Positions 7,757-15,435 of a DNA stretch of 64,000 nt are shown piece after piece (positions within the stretch are counted from its first letter, which is position 1; each line of letters starts with the position of its first letter). Position numbers and translations under genes: made by a program. The notes beneath the pieces were generated by a model. That model was not told the origin of the DNA. It did not search any database and saw only the letters and a program-made list of their open reading frames with translations. This DNA is from Terriglobia bacterium (lineage in GTDB: Bacteria > Acidobacteriota > Terriglobia > Acidiferrales > UBA7541), in assembly GCA_020073375.1 (NCBI GenBank), contig JAIQFG010000006.1, positions 1 to 64,000 on the forward strand. Reading direction: 5' to 3'.

Positions 7757-8905
7757 ATGCATATTTTCCGCAAGAACTGCAAATGGCTGCTTGCACTTTC
7801 GCTGTTGTCGGCGCTGGCGCCGACCGTGGCATTCGCGCAGCAGTACAACCGAACAGATTTGGTTTCCAGCATTCCCGGCGACGGCACCAACCCGCTCAAC
7901 GGACATGACACCCAGCTCGTGAACTCGTGGGGATTGACCCGCAGCGCCGCAAGCGCCTGGTGGATTTCCGATAACGGCACGGGACTGGCAACGGTCTATA
8001 ACGGCGTCGGGAACAAGGCGCTCACCGTAACCATCCCCGTACCGCAGGGCATAAACCAGCACTCCTCGCCCACCGGTGTGGTGGCCAACGGCACCGGCGA
8101 TTTCGCCTTGCCGGGAAGCACCGCCGCGAAATTTATTTTCGTGACCGAAGAGGGCACCATCGCGGCCTGGAATGGCGGGGCTGCGGCGGTGATCGTCAAG
8201 GACAATTCGGACAAGGGAGCCGTCTACAAGGGCGTCACCATCGCCGAATGGAACGGCAAGCACTTCCTGTACGCCGCGAACTTTCATAGTGGCGAAATTG
8301 AAGTCTATGACTCCACTTTCCAGCCGGTAAAACTGGATGACGATGCGTTCCGCGGGGGCCGCGACAACGATTCCCGCGATTACGATCGGGATCGCGACGA
8401 TCGCGACGGGGACCGGCGCGGTTTCGCTCCGTTCAACGTTCAGGCCATCGGCACCAACCTCTACGTCTCTTATGCCAAGCAGGACGCAGCCGCGAAGGAT
8501 GAAGTCGACGGCGCCGGCCTGGGTTTCGTCAACATCTTTTCCCCCGGCGGAAAGCGTCTGGCCCATCTGCAATCCGGCCCGTGGTTCAACGCGCCTTGGG
8601 GCATGTCGCTGGCTCCCGGAGAATTCGGCGAATTCAGCCACTCGCTCCTGGTCGGAATGTTCGGCAGCGGCCAGATCGCGGCCTTCAATCCGGTCAACGG
8701 CCACTTCCTCGGCCTCATGAGGAAATCCGACAACTCCACTCTCACCATCGACGGCCTGTGGGCGCTTGCGTTCGGCGCGGGCAACGCCAATTCCGGCCCG
8801 TACAACACGCTCTTCTTTACGGCCGGTCCCAATAATGAAAACGACGGCACGTTCGGAACGCTCGTTCCGGTCGCCACCGAGCTCAACGAAATCGATGAGC
8901 CCTAA
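7757..8905 (+). CDS. Secreted TIGR03118-family beta-propeller protein
   Basis: The 382-residue product has a Sec signal peptide (MHIFRKNCKWLLALSLLSAL, then APTVAFA-QQ). It matches the TIGR03118 pattern: NSWGLTRSAASAWWISDNGT, PTGVVANGTGDF, KGVTIAEWNGKHFLYAANFH, FNAPWGMSLAPGEFG and GQIAAFNPVNGHFLG. The family is conserved but uncharacterised and looks like an NHL/YVTN-type propeller. Residues near 195-220 are an Asp/Arg-rich insertion (RDYDRDRDDRDGDRR) not expected in the core fold. The ATG at 7757 is preferred over TTG 7754 because GGAG lies 8 bases before it. It is probably exported to the periplasm or outside. Confidence 0.8.
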   Translation: MHIFRKNCKWLLALSLLSALAPTVAFAQQYNRTDLVSSIPGDGTNPLNGHDTQLVNSWGLTRSAASAWWISDNGTGLATVYNGVGNKALTVTIPVPQGINQHSSPTGVVANGTGDFALPGSTAAKFIFVTEEGTIAAWNGGAAAVIVKDNSDKGAVYKGVTIAEWNGKHFLYAANFHSGEIEVYDSTFQPVKLDDDAFRGGRDNDSRDYDRDRDDRDGDRRGFAPFNVQAIGTNLYVSYAKQDAAAKDEVDGAGLGFVNIFSPGGKRLAHLQSGPWFNAPWGMSLAPGEFGEFSHSLLVGMFGSGQIAAFNPVNGHFLGLMRKSDNSTLTIDGLWALAFGAGNANSGPYNTLFFTAGPNNENDGTFGTLVPVATELNEIDEP

Positions 8906-8947
8906 GACGGAGCGGATCTGAAGTTATTTGCAATGGATCAAGCGGCT

Positions 8948-8984
8948 CAGGGCGCGCGGCGTGGAAACCCCACGTCGCGCCCTG
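8948..8984. repeat. Long GC-rich hairpin between the two TIGR03118 genes
   Basis: The arms CAGGGCGCG...GGCGTGG (8948-8964) and CCACGTCGCGCCCTG (to 8984) pair around a short AAAC-type loop. No T-run follows, so it is an attenuator, mRNA stabiliser or dispersed element rather than a clear terminator. Confidence 0.5.
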
Positions 8985-9041
8985 GGCTGAAGTTCGATGC
9001 AAGCTTGAAAACGCAAGAAAAAATTGAAAGTTGAGGAAAAT

Positions 9042-11192
9042 ATGTTGCGAAGAATTTCCGGCAAGCCGTTTATGTTTTTCCTGATCGGAATGCTGCTGGC
9101 CGCGGGCAGCGCGTCGGCGCAGAACATTGCTTACCGGCAGCACAATTTGGCATCGGATGTGGCGAGCCTCGCGGATAAGACGGACCCGTTTCTACTGGAC
9201 CCCTGGGGCATTGCGCTCGACCCGGGCGTGTCGTTTATTGTCGCCAACTCCAATCGCGGGCGGGTGATTTCGCTGGACGCCGCCGGCGGCAGGACCACGC
9301 CGCCTTCGTTCTCGGTTCCAAATCCAGCCGGCAACGGTCCCGCGGCTCCCACCGGAGTGGTCACGGATTTGAACTCTTTCTTCGGGACCGTAAACAGCCT
9401 CCCGCCGCTCCGGATTTCCACGATCACGGCGACAGCCGATGGCGGAATTTATTTTTGGTTTGTCAACGCGGACGGAACCTTGCTGCCGCAAGCGACGCTG
9501 GTGGTGGACCAGTCGCGCGCGGGCGCGGTCTACACGGGGCTCGCGATTCTGACCCCGGCCTGCTGCGCCGAATTTCTGGCCGCGGCTAATTTTCACACCG
9601 GCTCAATTGAATCTTACACTTCGAGGTTCGATCGATTGGCGCCTCCGGGATCCTTTACCGATCCCAATCTGCCCGCGGGCTTTGCCCCCTTTGGAATGCA
9701 AGTTTTGGGGAACCGGGTGTTCATCACCTACGGGCTGCAAGACGCCGCCAAGCAAAATCCCGTCATCGGCGCGGGGAATGGAATCGTCAGCATCTTCGAC
9801 CTGGAGGGCAATTTTGTCCGGCGCTTCGCCACCGCAGGGCCTTTGAACGCTCCCTGGGGGATCGGTCAGGCCAGCGCAAACTTCGGGCCCTTCAGCAATG
9901 ACATCCTGATTGGCAACACGGGCGACGGAACCATCGATGCGTTCGATCCCGCAACCGGCAATTTTGCCGGACAAATCAAGGACGGCGACGGAAATGTATT
10001 GGTCATCGACGGCCTTCACGCCCTCGCATCCGGGCCGCAGGTAGTAGGCGACCCGAACGCGCTGTACTTCACCGCAGGAATCGCCGGCGGGCAGGATGGC
10101 TTGTTCGGCTCGATCGCAACTGGTCTGGTTTCCACTACTCGAGTGACTGTGCCCCCCACTGCAGCAGGCACTGCCGCGCAGATTACGGTGACGGTTTCAG
10201 CCGGACCTGGGAATGCGGGAACGCCGAGGGGCTTGGTGACACTGTTGGATGGAGGCGCGGTAATCACGGAGGTCCCTCTGACAGATGGGATGGCCCTGTT
10301 TGACACGGCCCTAAGAGGAGTGGGCATTCACCACATCGAAGCTCGGTATCGCGGAGATGACACGTTCCTTCCCAGCACTTCACAAACTGACACGCAGGTG
10401 ACAGGCACGTCCACAACGCTGGCTCTCGCAGCTCCCGCGAATGCCGCACCCGGCTCGCCTGTCACGTTGACTGCAACCGTCAGCTCAGCGGGAGGAACTC
10501 CGACGGGAGATGTCGCGTTTCTAGACAACAACACGGTGATTGGATTTTCGGTGCTGAACGCCGACGGCGTGGCCACGTTCACCACCAGCACTTTGGCGGC
10601 TGGCGCGCATACGCTTTCCGCGTCCTATGGCGATGAGGGCGGCTTTGCGGGCAGCGTGTCGGCGCCGGTCACCACCACGATCGCCGCCAGAGACTTCGCG
10701 TTGGTTGCAGCCCCGCCGGCCGCGACCGTCACGGCTGGCCAATCGGCTTCCTTCAACATCTCGATTACTCCGTCGGGAGGCTTCGCCGATCCCGTCACAC
10801 TCTCATGCCCTCCCGTCACGGGGATCACGTGCAGCTTCACCCAACCGACCGTGACACCTAATGCAGCGATGGCCACGACCACGCTCACGGTAACCACGTC
10901 CGCCAACGTGCTTCATTTTGGCGAGACGCCGGGCAAAGGCACGGGGTGGTTCACCTTGGGACTGGGTCTGCTGGGCCTGCTGATTTCATTCCTGAGAAGA
11001 TCGCATCAACCTCGCCGGGCGGCGCTCGGTTTTGCAACAAGCATGCTGGCCGTGGTTGCCCTGGCGCTCACTCTCCTGTCATGCGGATATTCCGCAAATT
11101 CACAGGCTTATCGCGGCACGGCTCTGGTCTCGGTAACAGCGCAATCCGGCGCGATTGTCCACACAACAACCGTCAGCATTGCGGTGCAGTAG
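9042..11192 (+). CDS. Secreted TIGR03118 protein fused to Ig-like repeats with C-terminal membrane segment
   Basis: The 716-residue product has a signal peptide (ending GSASA-QN). A TIGR03118 propeller follows (about residues 20-365), including DPWGIALDPG, PTGVVTDLNS, AAANFHTGSIESY and LNAPWGIGQAS. It is clearly a paralogue of the gene just upstream. After it come two bacterial Ig-like (Big_3-type) domains, about 370-465 and 466-555. Both carry the TPxGxVxxLDxxxVI...G and HxxxAxYxGDxxFxxS patterns. A third beta-rich domain follows (PVTLSCPPVTGITCSFTQP, about 560-630). Near the C-terminus are two hydrophobic stretches (WFTLGLGLLGLLISFL, then SMLAVVALALTLLSCGY). GAGG precedes ATG 9042. It is likely a surface or envelope-anchored protein of unknown role. 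Confidence 0.8.
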   Translation: MLRRISGKPFMFFLIGMLLAAGSASAQNIAYRQHNLASDVASLADKTDPFLLDPWGIALDPGVSFIVANSNRGRVISLDAAGGRTTPPSFSVPNPAGNGPAAPTGVVTDLNSFFGTVNSLPPLRISTITATADGGIYFWFVNADGTLLPQATLVVDQSRAGAVYTGLAILTPACCAEFLAAANFHTGSIESYTSRFDRLAPPGSFTDPNLPAGFAPFGMQVLGNRVFITYGLQDAAKQNPVIGAGNGIVSIFDLEGNFVRRFATAGPLNAPWGIGQASANFGPFSNDILIGNTGDGTIDAFDPATGNFAGQIKDGDGNVLVIDGLHALASGPQVVGDPNALYFTAGIAGGQDGLFGSIATGLVSTTRVTVPPTAAGTAAQITVTVSAGPGNAGTPRGLVTLLDGGAVITEVPLTDGMALFDTALRGVGIHHIEARYRGDDTFLPSTSQTDTQVTGTSTTLALAAPANAAPGSPVTLTATVSSAGGTPTGDVAFLDNNTVIGFSVLNADGVATFTTSTLAAGAHTLSASYGDEGGFAGSVSAPVTTTIAARDFALVAAPPAATVTAGQSASFNISITPSGGFADPVTLSCPPVTGITCSFTQPTVTPNAAMATTTLTVTTSANVLHFGETPGKGTGWFTLGLGLLGLLISFLRRSHQPRRAALGFATSMLAVVALALTLLSCGYSANSQAYRGTALVSVTAQSGAIVHTTTVSIAVQ

Positions 11193-11282
11193 AGAAATTC
11201 CGGCGCCATTTTCAATCCGCCGGAGCGGTCAGCAATTGCATCGAGGTTCTAAATATGCTCTTTAACGAAAGGAGAACATGAA

Positions 11283-11744
11283 ATGGCATCGACACAGACA
11301 GTACGAATGAACAAAGCATTCACTCCGGCGGTATCGGCGGTGAGGCTGCGCTTGCTTCGCGCAGCGCTCGTGGTTTTCGGTTTAATTTTTCTCGTCGGCC
11401 TCTATCCGCTGATGAATGCCTGGTGGCCGGCGGGATGGCGGTGGAGCCCGAATCAGACCGAGTATGAACAGATGATCGTCGGCGTCTACGGCACTCTCGG
11501 AGTTTTTCTGATTCTCGCGTCGCGCAACCCGTTGCGGCATCGCAGTCTGATCTGGTTCACCGTGTGGTCCAGCCTGGTGCATGCCGCAATCATGATCGCT
11601 CAAGCAATGAACATGCCCAAGGAGCACGGCCACCTGTTTGGCGACATTCCCGCGCTGTTGCTGGTGGCCGCGGTTCTGGGAGGACTGATGCCCCGCAGGA
11701 GTTCTGCCGATAGCGATGATTCCGCCTATTCCTGGCAGTTTTAA
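11283..11744 (+). CDS. Small polytopic membrane protein (DUF6632-like)
   Basis: The 153-residue protein has four predicted membrane helices (LLRAALVVFGLIFLVGLYPL, MIVGVYGTLGVFLILA, SLIWFTVWSSLVHAAIMIAQ, ALLLVAAVLGGLM). It has the PLMNAWWPAGWRW and ASRNPLRHRSLIWFT motifs that I recall from DUF6632-type proteins. GGAGA sits 8 bases before the ATG. Function is unknown. From 11745 to 12093 (about 350 bp) I see no gene or clear signal. Confidence 0.7.
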   Translation: MASTQTVRMNKAFTPAVSAVRLRLLRAALVVFGLIFLVGLYPLMNAWWPAGWRWSPNQTEYEQMIVGVYGTLGVFLILASRNPLRHRSLIWFTVWSSLVHAAIMIAQAMNMPKEHGHLFGDIPALLLVAAVLGGLMPRRSSADSDDSAYSWQF

Positions 11745-12093
11745 GGGCACGCGCGCCAGCCGGAATCAGGAGAACCAGGACGATCCGGCCCCCCGCGCGG
11801 CGTTCGTCGCGACGCCGTCCCGCGCGAAACCGATCGTCCCGGCCATCGGTCAACGACCTCGCTCCGATTTAGTGCAGTCGCTCGTTTGCGCATGCTCTGG
11901 AATCCAGGCAGGTCCGGTACACTTCGGCCATTACTTCAAGATCTTTCACAAATGCCCGCCCCGATCATCCCGCATGGGAATCTGCAACCGGCCGGCATGG
12001 ATTTGCAGGGAATAGGAACACAAAAACTTCAAGAAAAGAATTCGATTCTAGGTTCCCCGGCACATGCTTTAGAATCAGATTCACTTCCACTGC

Positions 12094-12170
12094 GCGCCCG
12101 TAGCTCAGCTGGATAGAGCATCTGCCTTCGAAGCAGAGGGTCGGGAGTTCGAATCTCTCCGGGCGCGCCA
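12094..12170 (+). tRNA. tRNA-Arg (anticodon TCG)
   Basis: The cloverleaf is complete: acceptor GCGCCCG with CGGGCGC, D stem GCTC/GAGC, anticodon stem TCTGC/GCAGA around CTTCGAA (anticodon TCG), T stem GGGAG/CTCTC with loop TTCGAAT, and an encoded CCA. A T-run follows. It reads CGA and CGG codons. Confidence 0.95.
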
Positions 12171-12172
12171 TT
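12161..12172 (+). repeat. 12-bp direct repeat at the 3' end of tRNA-Arg (candidate att)
   Basis: GGGCGCGCCATT covers the acceptor end and CCA of the tRNA. It recurs exactly at 15392-15403, bracketing the accessory genes between. tRNA 3' ends are common integration targets. The GGCGCGCC core is palindromic and occurs elsewhere in the window, so chance cannot be excluded. Confidence 0.35.
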
Positions 12173-12326
12173 TTTATTCAGTAAAATAGAGGGTTTTTTT
12201 TGAAGAGACACCAAAAGCGGGTCTTTTCTTTTTTCTGCCGTGCCATCTATCGTGTCATCGTTTTGCGGTCTCTATAAACGCATCCTCGTGGGTGTTCGCG
12301 TGCGTCCATCGTTCTATTCCCTGTAG

Positions 12327-12400
12327 AGGCCCTTAGCTCAGGTGGACAGAGAACCCGCAAGCGAAGGGGGAGGTCGCAGGTTCGAGTCCTGCCGGGTCCG
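12327..12400 (+). tRNA. tRNA-like sequence, possibly degenerate tRNA-Arg (anticodon position GCG)
   Basis: The T arm GCAGG-TTCGAGT-CCTGC is perfect, and TA-GCTC begins a normal D arm. The anticodon stem (CCCGC/GGGGG, one G-G clash) encloses AAGCGAA, which places GCG at the anticodon. The D stem has one mismatch. The acceptor arms (AGGCCCT against CGGGTCC) mispair at both ends, and CTC follows instead of CCA. It resembles a decayed tRNA-Arg or an unusual functional one. 12401-12631 holds nothing I recognise. Confidence 0.45.
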
Positions 12401-12631
12401 CTCACAATTCTCAAAACTTAGAGGGTAAGGTTTGTATCGCGGGCGCGCTGAGATTCAATCAGCTTCCAAGAAAAACTTTGGGTTTTGAAACCCCTGAAAG
12501 CAGACTCAGAGCAAGTGGTGCATCGACCCATTGAGACTACCCAATTTATCGGGCGCAATCCCTCAATTCCGCGGTAGGTGGCGAAATATTATGGCAACTA
12601 CTTCGTTAGCCAATATGCTCGGAACGAAATA

Positions 12632-13282
12632 TCATGCCAGTGGTTTGAGCAGCGCGGTCTGTCCTGGAGGATGCCAGCGCTTGCGAAATACGTAAACGTC
12701 GAGCCCGGCTTTGACTCGAGCCAAAGACTCACGCAGAACGTTTCTCACACTGAAGACGTCGTCGGCATTGAAGCCGATGGCATCCAAGCCCGTATGGTTG
12801 GCGATGAAGATGGCACGCTGATTCTGAAATTCCTGGGAGATGATAGTGATCTCATTCCGGTCAAAAAGGTCTCTTGCGCGGAAAACCGAGTCGAGGGTGC
12901 TGAAACCGGCATAATCCAGGTAGATTTTTTCGCCTGGCACACCCTGACTGACTAGTTCCCGCTTAAGGTCCGCTGGTTCATCGTCTCCAGGGGTATTGTT
13001 GTCTCCGCTTGCCAGCAGATAATCGACCTTGCCTTGGCGATATAATTCCGCCGCTGCCCTGACTCGCGCCTGAAAGAAGAGATTGAAGCGGCCATCGGAA
13101 AGGCGTTCGGGGCATCCGAGTACCAGCCCAACGCGCCGATGAGGAATCCGGCCAATATCGGAGTAAGTTTTATTCTTGGCTGCGCTGGCAATCGCGAAGT
13201 TCGCTGCGAATGCACCGGCTACCATGAGGTCCACAACCACGAGCCCGAAGATAAGTACGTTGCGTCTAGAAACATTCACCAT
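12632..13282 (-). CDS. SanA/ElyC/YdcF-family (DUF218) membrane protein
   Basis: The 216-residue protein has one N-terminal membrane helix (VLIFGLVVVDLMVAGAFAANF) and a DUF218 domain. Its motifs are VGLVLGCPERLSDGR, YLLASGDNNTPGDDEPADLK, LDYAGFSTLDSVFRARDLF and ISQEFQNQRAIFIANHTGLD. These match Escherichia coli SanA, which affects envelope barrier function and vancomycin sensitivity at high temperature. Biochemical activity of the family is poorly defined. It lies 73 bp downstream of the Tlde1-like gene on the same strand, so the two may be co-transcribed. It sits in the accessory block between tRNA-Arg and 15.4 kb. Confidence 0.8.
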   Translation of the reverse strand: MVNVSRRNVLIFGLVVVDLMVAGAFAANFAIASAAKNKTYSDIGRIPHRRVGLVLGCPERLSDGRFNLFFQARVRAAAELYRQGKVDYLLASGDNNTPGDDEPADLKRELVSQGVPGEKIYLDYAGFSTLDSVFRARDLFDRNEITIISQEFQNQRAIFIANHTGLDAIGFNADDVFSVRNVLRESLARVKAGLDVYVFRKRWHPPGQTALLKPLA

Positions 13283-13355
13283 AAGGCGGCCTCGCGGGAC
13301 GGAGAACCGAATGCAACGATCTGTTTCATGCGGCCACCCATCTGCGCAAAAACAA

Positions 13356-13952
13356 TTATCGAACGACCACTAGTTTATTGCTCGCTCCAGACTGCGCGAG
13401 TAATACCTGTTGCAATTTCCTGTACTGCGCGTTGGCGGTGCTGTCTTCTTCCAGCACCATGATACAGCCATGCGTGGTCAAACTACCCATCCCTAAGAGA
13501 AAACCGCCGCGCAAGGATCCCGGCATCCAACCCGGAAGCCACACTCTCCAACCCGGAACAGGAGGCACGGGCTCCAACCGGAAACGTTGATCGCCTCCCT
13601 CGCGAGTATCAAGACGGATCCTGTATTCGCCCGGTTCGATGGGTCCCATCTTTTTGTACTTTCTACCGACGCATCCGGGGTTATCTCTGCAGGAGCCGAT
13701 ACCCGATGTCACGTCCTGAGGCCCCACGACGATCGGCGTCTTTTCGCGGGTCCCCTCCGAGGTGCACTGAAGTACGTGCGCCGAAATGCTATAGGAGCAG
13801 TTGGTTCCGGGAGGATCGATCTCCCTTGTGGCGAAATAACTCGCGAACTGATTGTGATTGAGAAGCATCACCGACAGTGAAAAGGTCAGCAGGCTGAGCA
13901 CACCAAAGGTTTTGGCCGGCTTTGAGTAGCCAGGGATGGCACGATGGGCCAT
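13356..13952 (-). CDS. Membrane-anchored Tlde1/L,D-transpeptidase-like protein (DUF2778-type)
   Basis: The 198-residue product has one N-terminal membrane helix (FGVLSLLTFSLSVMLL). Its C-terminal domain has the pattern of DUF2778/Tlde1 enzymes: EPGEYRIRLDTREGGD, RGGFLLGMGSL, then TTHGCIMVLEED. The last carries the His-Gly-Cys core expected of an L,D-transpeptidase-like active site. Known Tlde1 proteins are cell-wall-attacking type VI effectors. Here an anchor replaces the effector layout and no secretion genes are near, so a wall-modifying role is also possible. Start 13952 is chosen for its GGAGG ribosome site 6 bases upstream; the longer frame to 14060 has no such site. The family call is moderate. 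Confidence 0.6.
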   Translation of the reverse strand: MAHRAIPGYSKPAKTFGVLSLLTFSLSVMLLNHNQFASYFATREIDPPGTNCSYSISAHVLQCTSEGTREKTPIVVGPQDVTSGIGSCRDNPGCVGRKYKKMGPIEPGEYRIRLDTREGGDQRFRLEPVPPVPGWRVWLPGWMPGSLRGGFLLGMGSLTTHGCIMVLEEDSTANAQYRKLQQVLLAQSGASNKLVVVR

Positions 13953-14088
13953 TCTCGTCCTCCACGAATCGCCGCCCGGTCCGGGCGGGCATGATCTGCC
14001 GCAGCGGCTTAGTCGCCGCTGGGCACCGATAGACTTCAATTCGGTTAATGCGAAACTCAATGACGATCAGCTCGGGGATCGATGATTT

Positions 14089-14130
14089 CTTTCAAAGCGG
14101 AATGCGGAGCGTCCGCATTCCGCTTGAAAG
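14089..14130. repeat. Long near-perfect hairpin
   Basis: CTTTCAAAGCGGAATGCGGA (14089-14108) pairs with the reverse complement ending at 14130. There is one bulged A and a 3-base loop. It lies between the ends of two minus-strand genes. No T-run follows on either strand, so it is a weak terminator candidate or a mobile-element relic. Confidence 0.55.
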
Positions 14131-14203
14131 TAGTCATGATTCGCTGGCCGATTTTGGCCAGGCTGTCGTTTCCAGATTTTGCTTTTTGAGCGGGTCAAGA
14201 ATG

Positions 14204-14896
14204 CTAGCCCGCTACGATGTGCTTCAGGGTCAATACACCAAAGATACCTGCAAGCGCCAACATCCCCGCACCTAGCAAGCCCACTGTTCCCGGCATTTGC
14301 AAGCCCGCAATTTTCTTGCCTGTCGGTGTCGTTGCTGGGAAGATCGCGGTGCCATTGGTTGTGCCTTGTAGCTCTCCTCCGGAATTGCTTGTTGATACGA
14401 ACCGGAGGAAGATGTGTTCGCCTCTCTGCGTAAAAAAAGGCCCCGACGGAGGCAACACAAAGTTGTATCCCTCATGGTTGTATCCGTCGTGCCGAGATTC
14501 GTCTTCAGAAGAGGAAGCAATCGTTGGCTGCTGCAATCCATTCGACGTACTCGCCGGGAAGTGAAAGGTATCCGGTCCTCCTCCCACTCCCAGACTCACC
14601 GAGAACTGTCCAACAGCTCCATTACTGGAGTGGCCAAAGCCCCCAGGGTTCAACGTAGCCGAGCCACCAACGCGGAATTCACAGAAATTCTGAGGACACG
14701 GCCCAAGATCGATGATTGTGGTCTTACCGTTAAATGTCCCCGAAACCTGGTTAGTCAACACGAAAGACTGACTAGGCAACCCCGCCAGCACACCTTGCGG
14801 AGTCACCGCGGCGATTGCCAGAAGGATTAACACGCATGCTGCTGTAGCCAAAAAGGGTTTGGACTTGAGTACGCTGCTGGGGCTGGGCCGTTTCAT
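14204..14896 (-). CDS. Secreted protein with PEP-CTERM-like C-terminal helix
   Basis: The 230-residue product has an N-terminal export helix (FLATAACVLILLAIAAVTPQ, then GVLAG). The central region is Gly/Ser-rich with few charges and one close Cys pair (CPQNFC). The C-terminus reads MPGTVGLLGAGMLALAGIFG, like the PEP-CTERM sorting helix PGTxGLLGxGxLxLAG. The usual arginine-rich end is replaced by VLTLKHIVAG. AAGGAGA lies 6 bases before ATG 14896, which decides the start. No homologue is recognised. 14897-15435 (about 540 bp) has a lower-GC stretch with no convincing gene. Confidence 0.7.
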   Translation of the reverse strand: MKRPSPSSVLKSKPFLATAACVLILLAIAAVTPQGVLAGLPSQSFVLTNQVSGTFNGKTTIIDLGPCPQNFCEFRVGGSATLNPGGFGHSSNGAVGQFSVSLGVGGGPDTFHFPASTSNGLQQPTIASSSEDESRHDGYNHEGYNFVLPPSGPFFTQRGEHIFLRFVSTSNSGGELQGTTNGTAIFPATTPTGKKIAGLQMPGTVGLLGAGMLALAGIFGVLTLKHIVAG

Positions 14897-15376
14897 ATTT
14901 TTTCTCCTTTTAGAGTGGGGACGATGGAGGGCCATGGTCCTCGCTTTTAAGCGTGATTCTCCGCGATAGGTGCGCATCGAGGGGCTCCGACCCAAAAAAG
15001 CTGACGCCCTTGTATCACAACATTTCCTCCCTCAATATGAACAAATGAAAGATTAGGAGTACTAGTACCAAGTGAATAGTCTCCACCCCCATCCCGCCGC
15101 CAAGCTTCGAGAGGATGCGATAGTGCAAGATGATGTGGCCGATCATTGTCTATTCAGCGGCACTTTCAGGCCGCACCAATAGCGGAGATGATCTCGTGCG
15201 GACCTGGACGAGTTCCAACAGCGAGGGGCATAGGCCGCACGATTGTCCCGAGCAACACTTGCGTTCTCGGTATGTGACTTTTTTCAGCGGCCCCGGCATC
15301 GAATCGTTCTGGAGGCTCAACGAACCAGAGAAGTCACACTGTTGCAAACTTGCCGTGAAGTCGACAAGAAAAGTTC

Positions 15377-15382
15377 TATAAT
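15377..15382 (+). promoter_or_regulatory. TATAAT -10-like element upstream of the amidohydrolase
   Basis: A perfect TATAAT lies 54 bases before the start at 15436. No good -35 is found at 16-18 bp spacing, so this is a weak promoter call. Confidence 0.3.
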
Positions 15383-15391
15383 CGTGGCTTT

Positions 15392-15403
15392 GGGCGCGCC
15401 ATT
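15392..15403 (+). repeat. Second copy of the tRNA-end direct repeat (candidate att)
   Basis: GGGCGCGCCATT is identical to 12161-12172. It lies where the lower-GC accessory stretch ends and ordinary GC-rich coding sequence resumes. Confidence 0.35.
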
Positions 15404-15435
15404 CTCGCGTGGGTGAAAATCGACCGGAGGATTTG

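Noticed and set aside
12632..14896. Phage or conjugative origin for the accessory block
   Set aside because: No integrase, structural, relaxase or transposase gene is visible; only the direct repeat and composition suggest mobility.
15130..15381. 83-codon frame before the amidohydrolase
   Set aside because: No ribosome site and no domain; the opposite strand is equally open.
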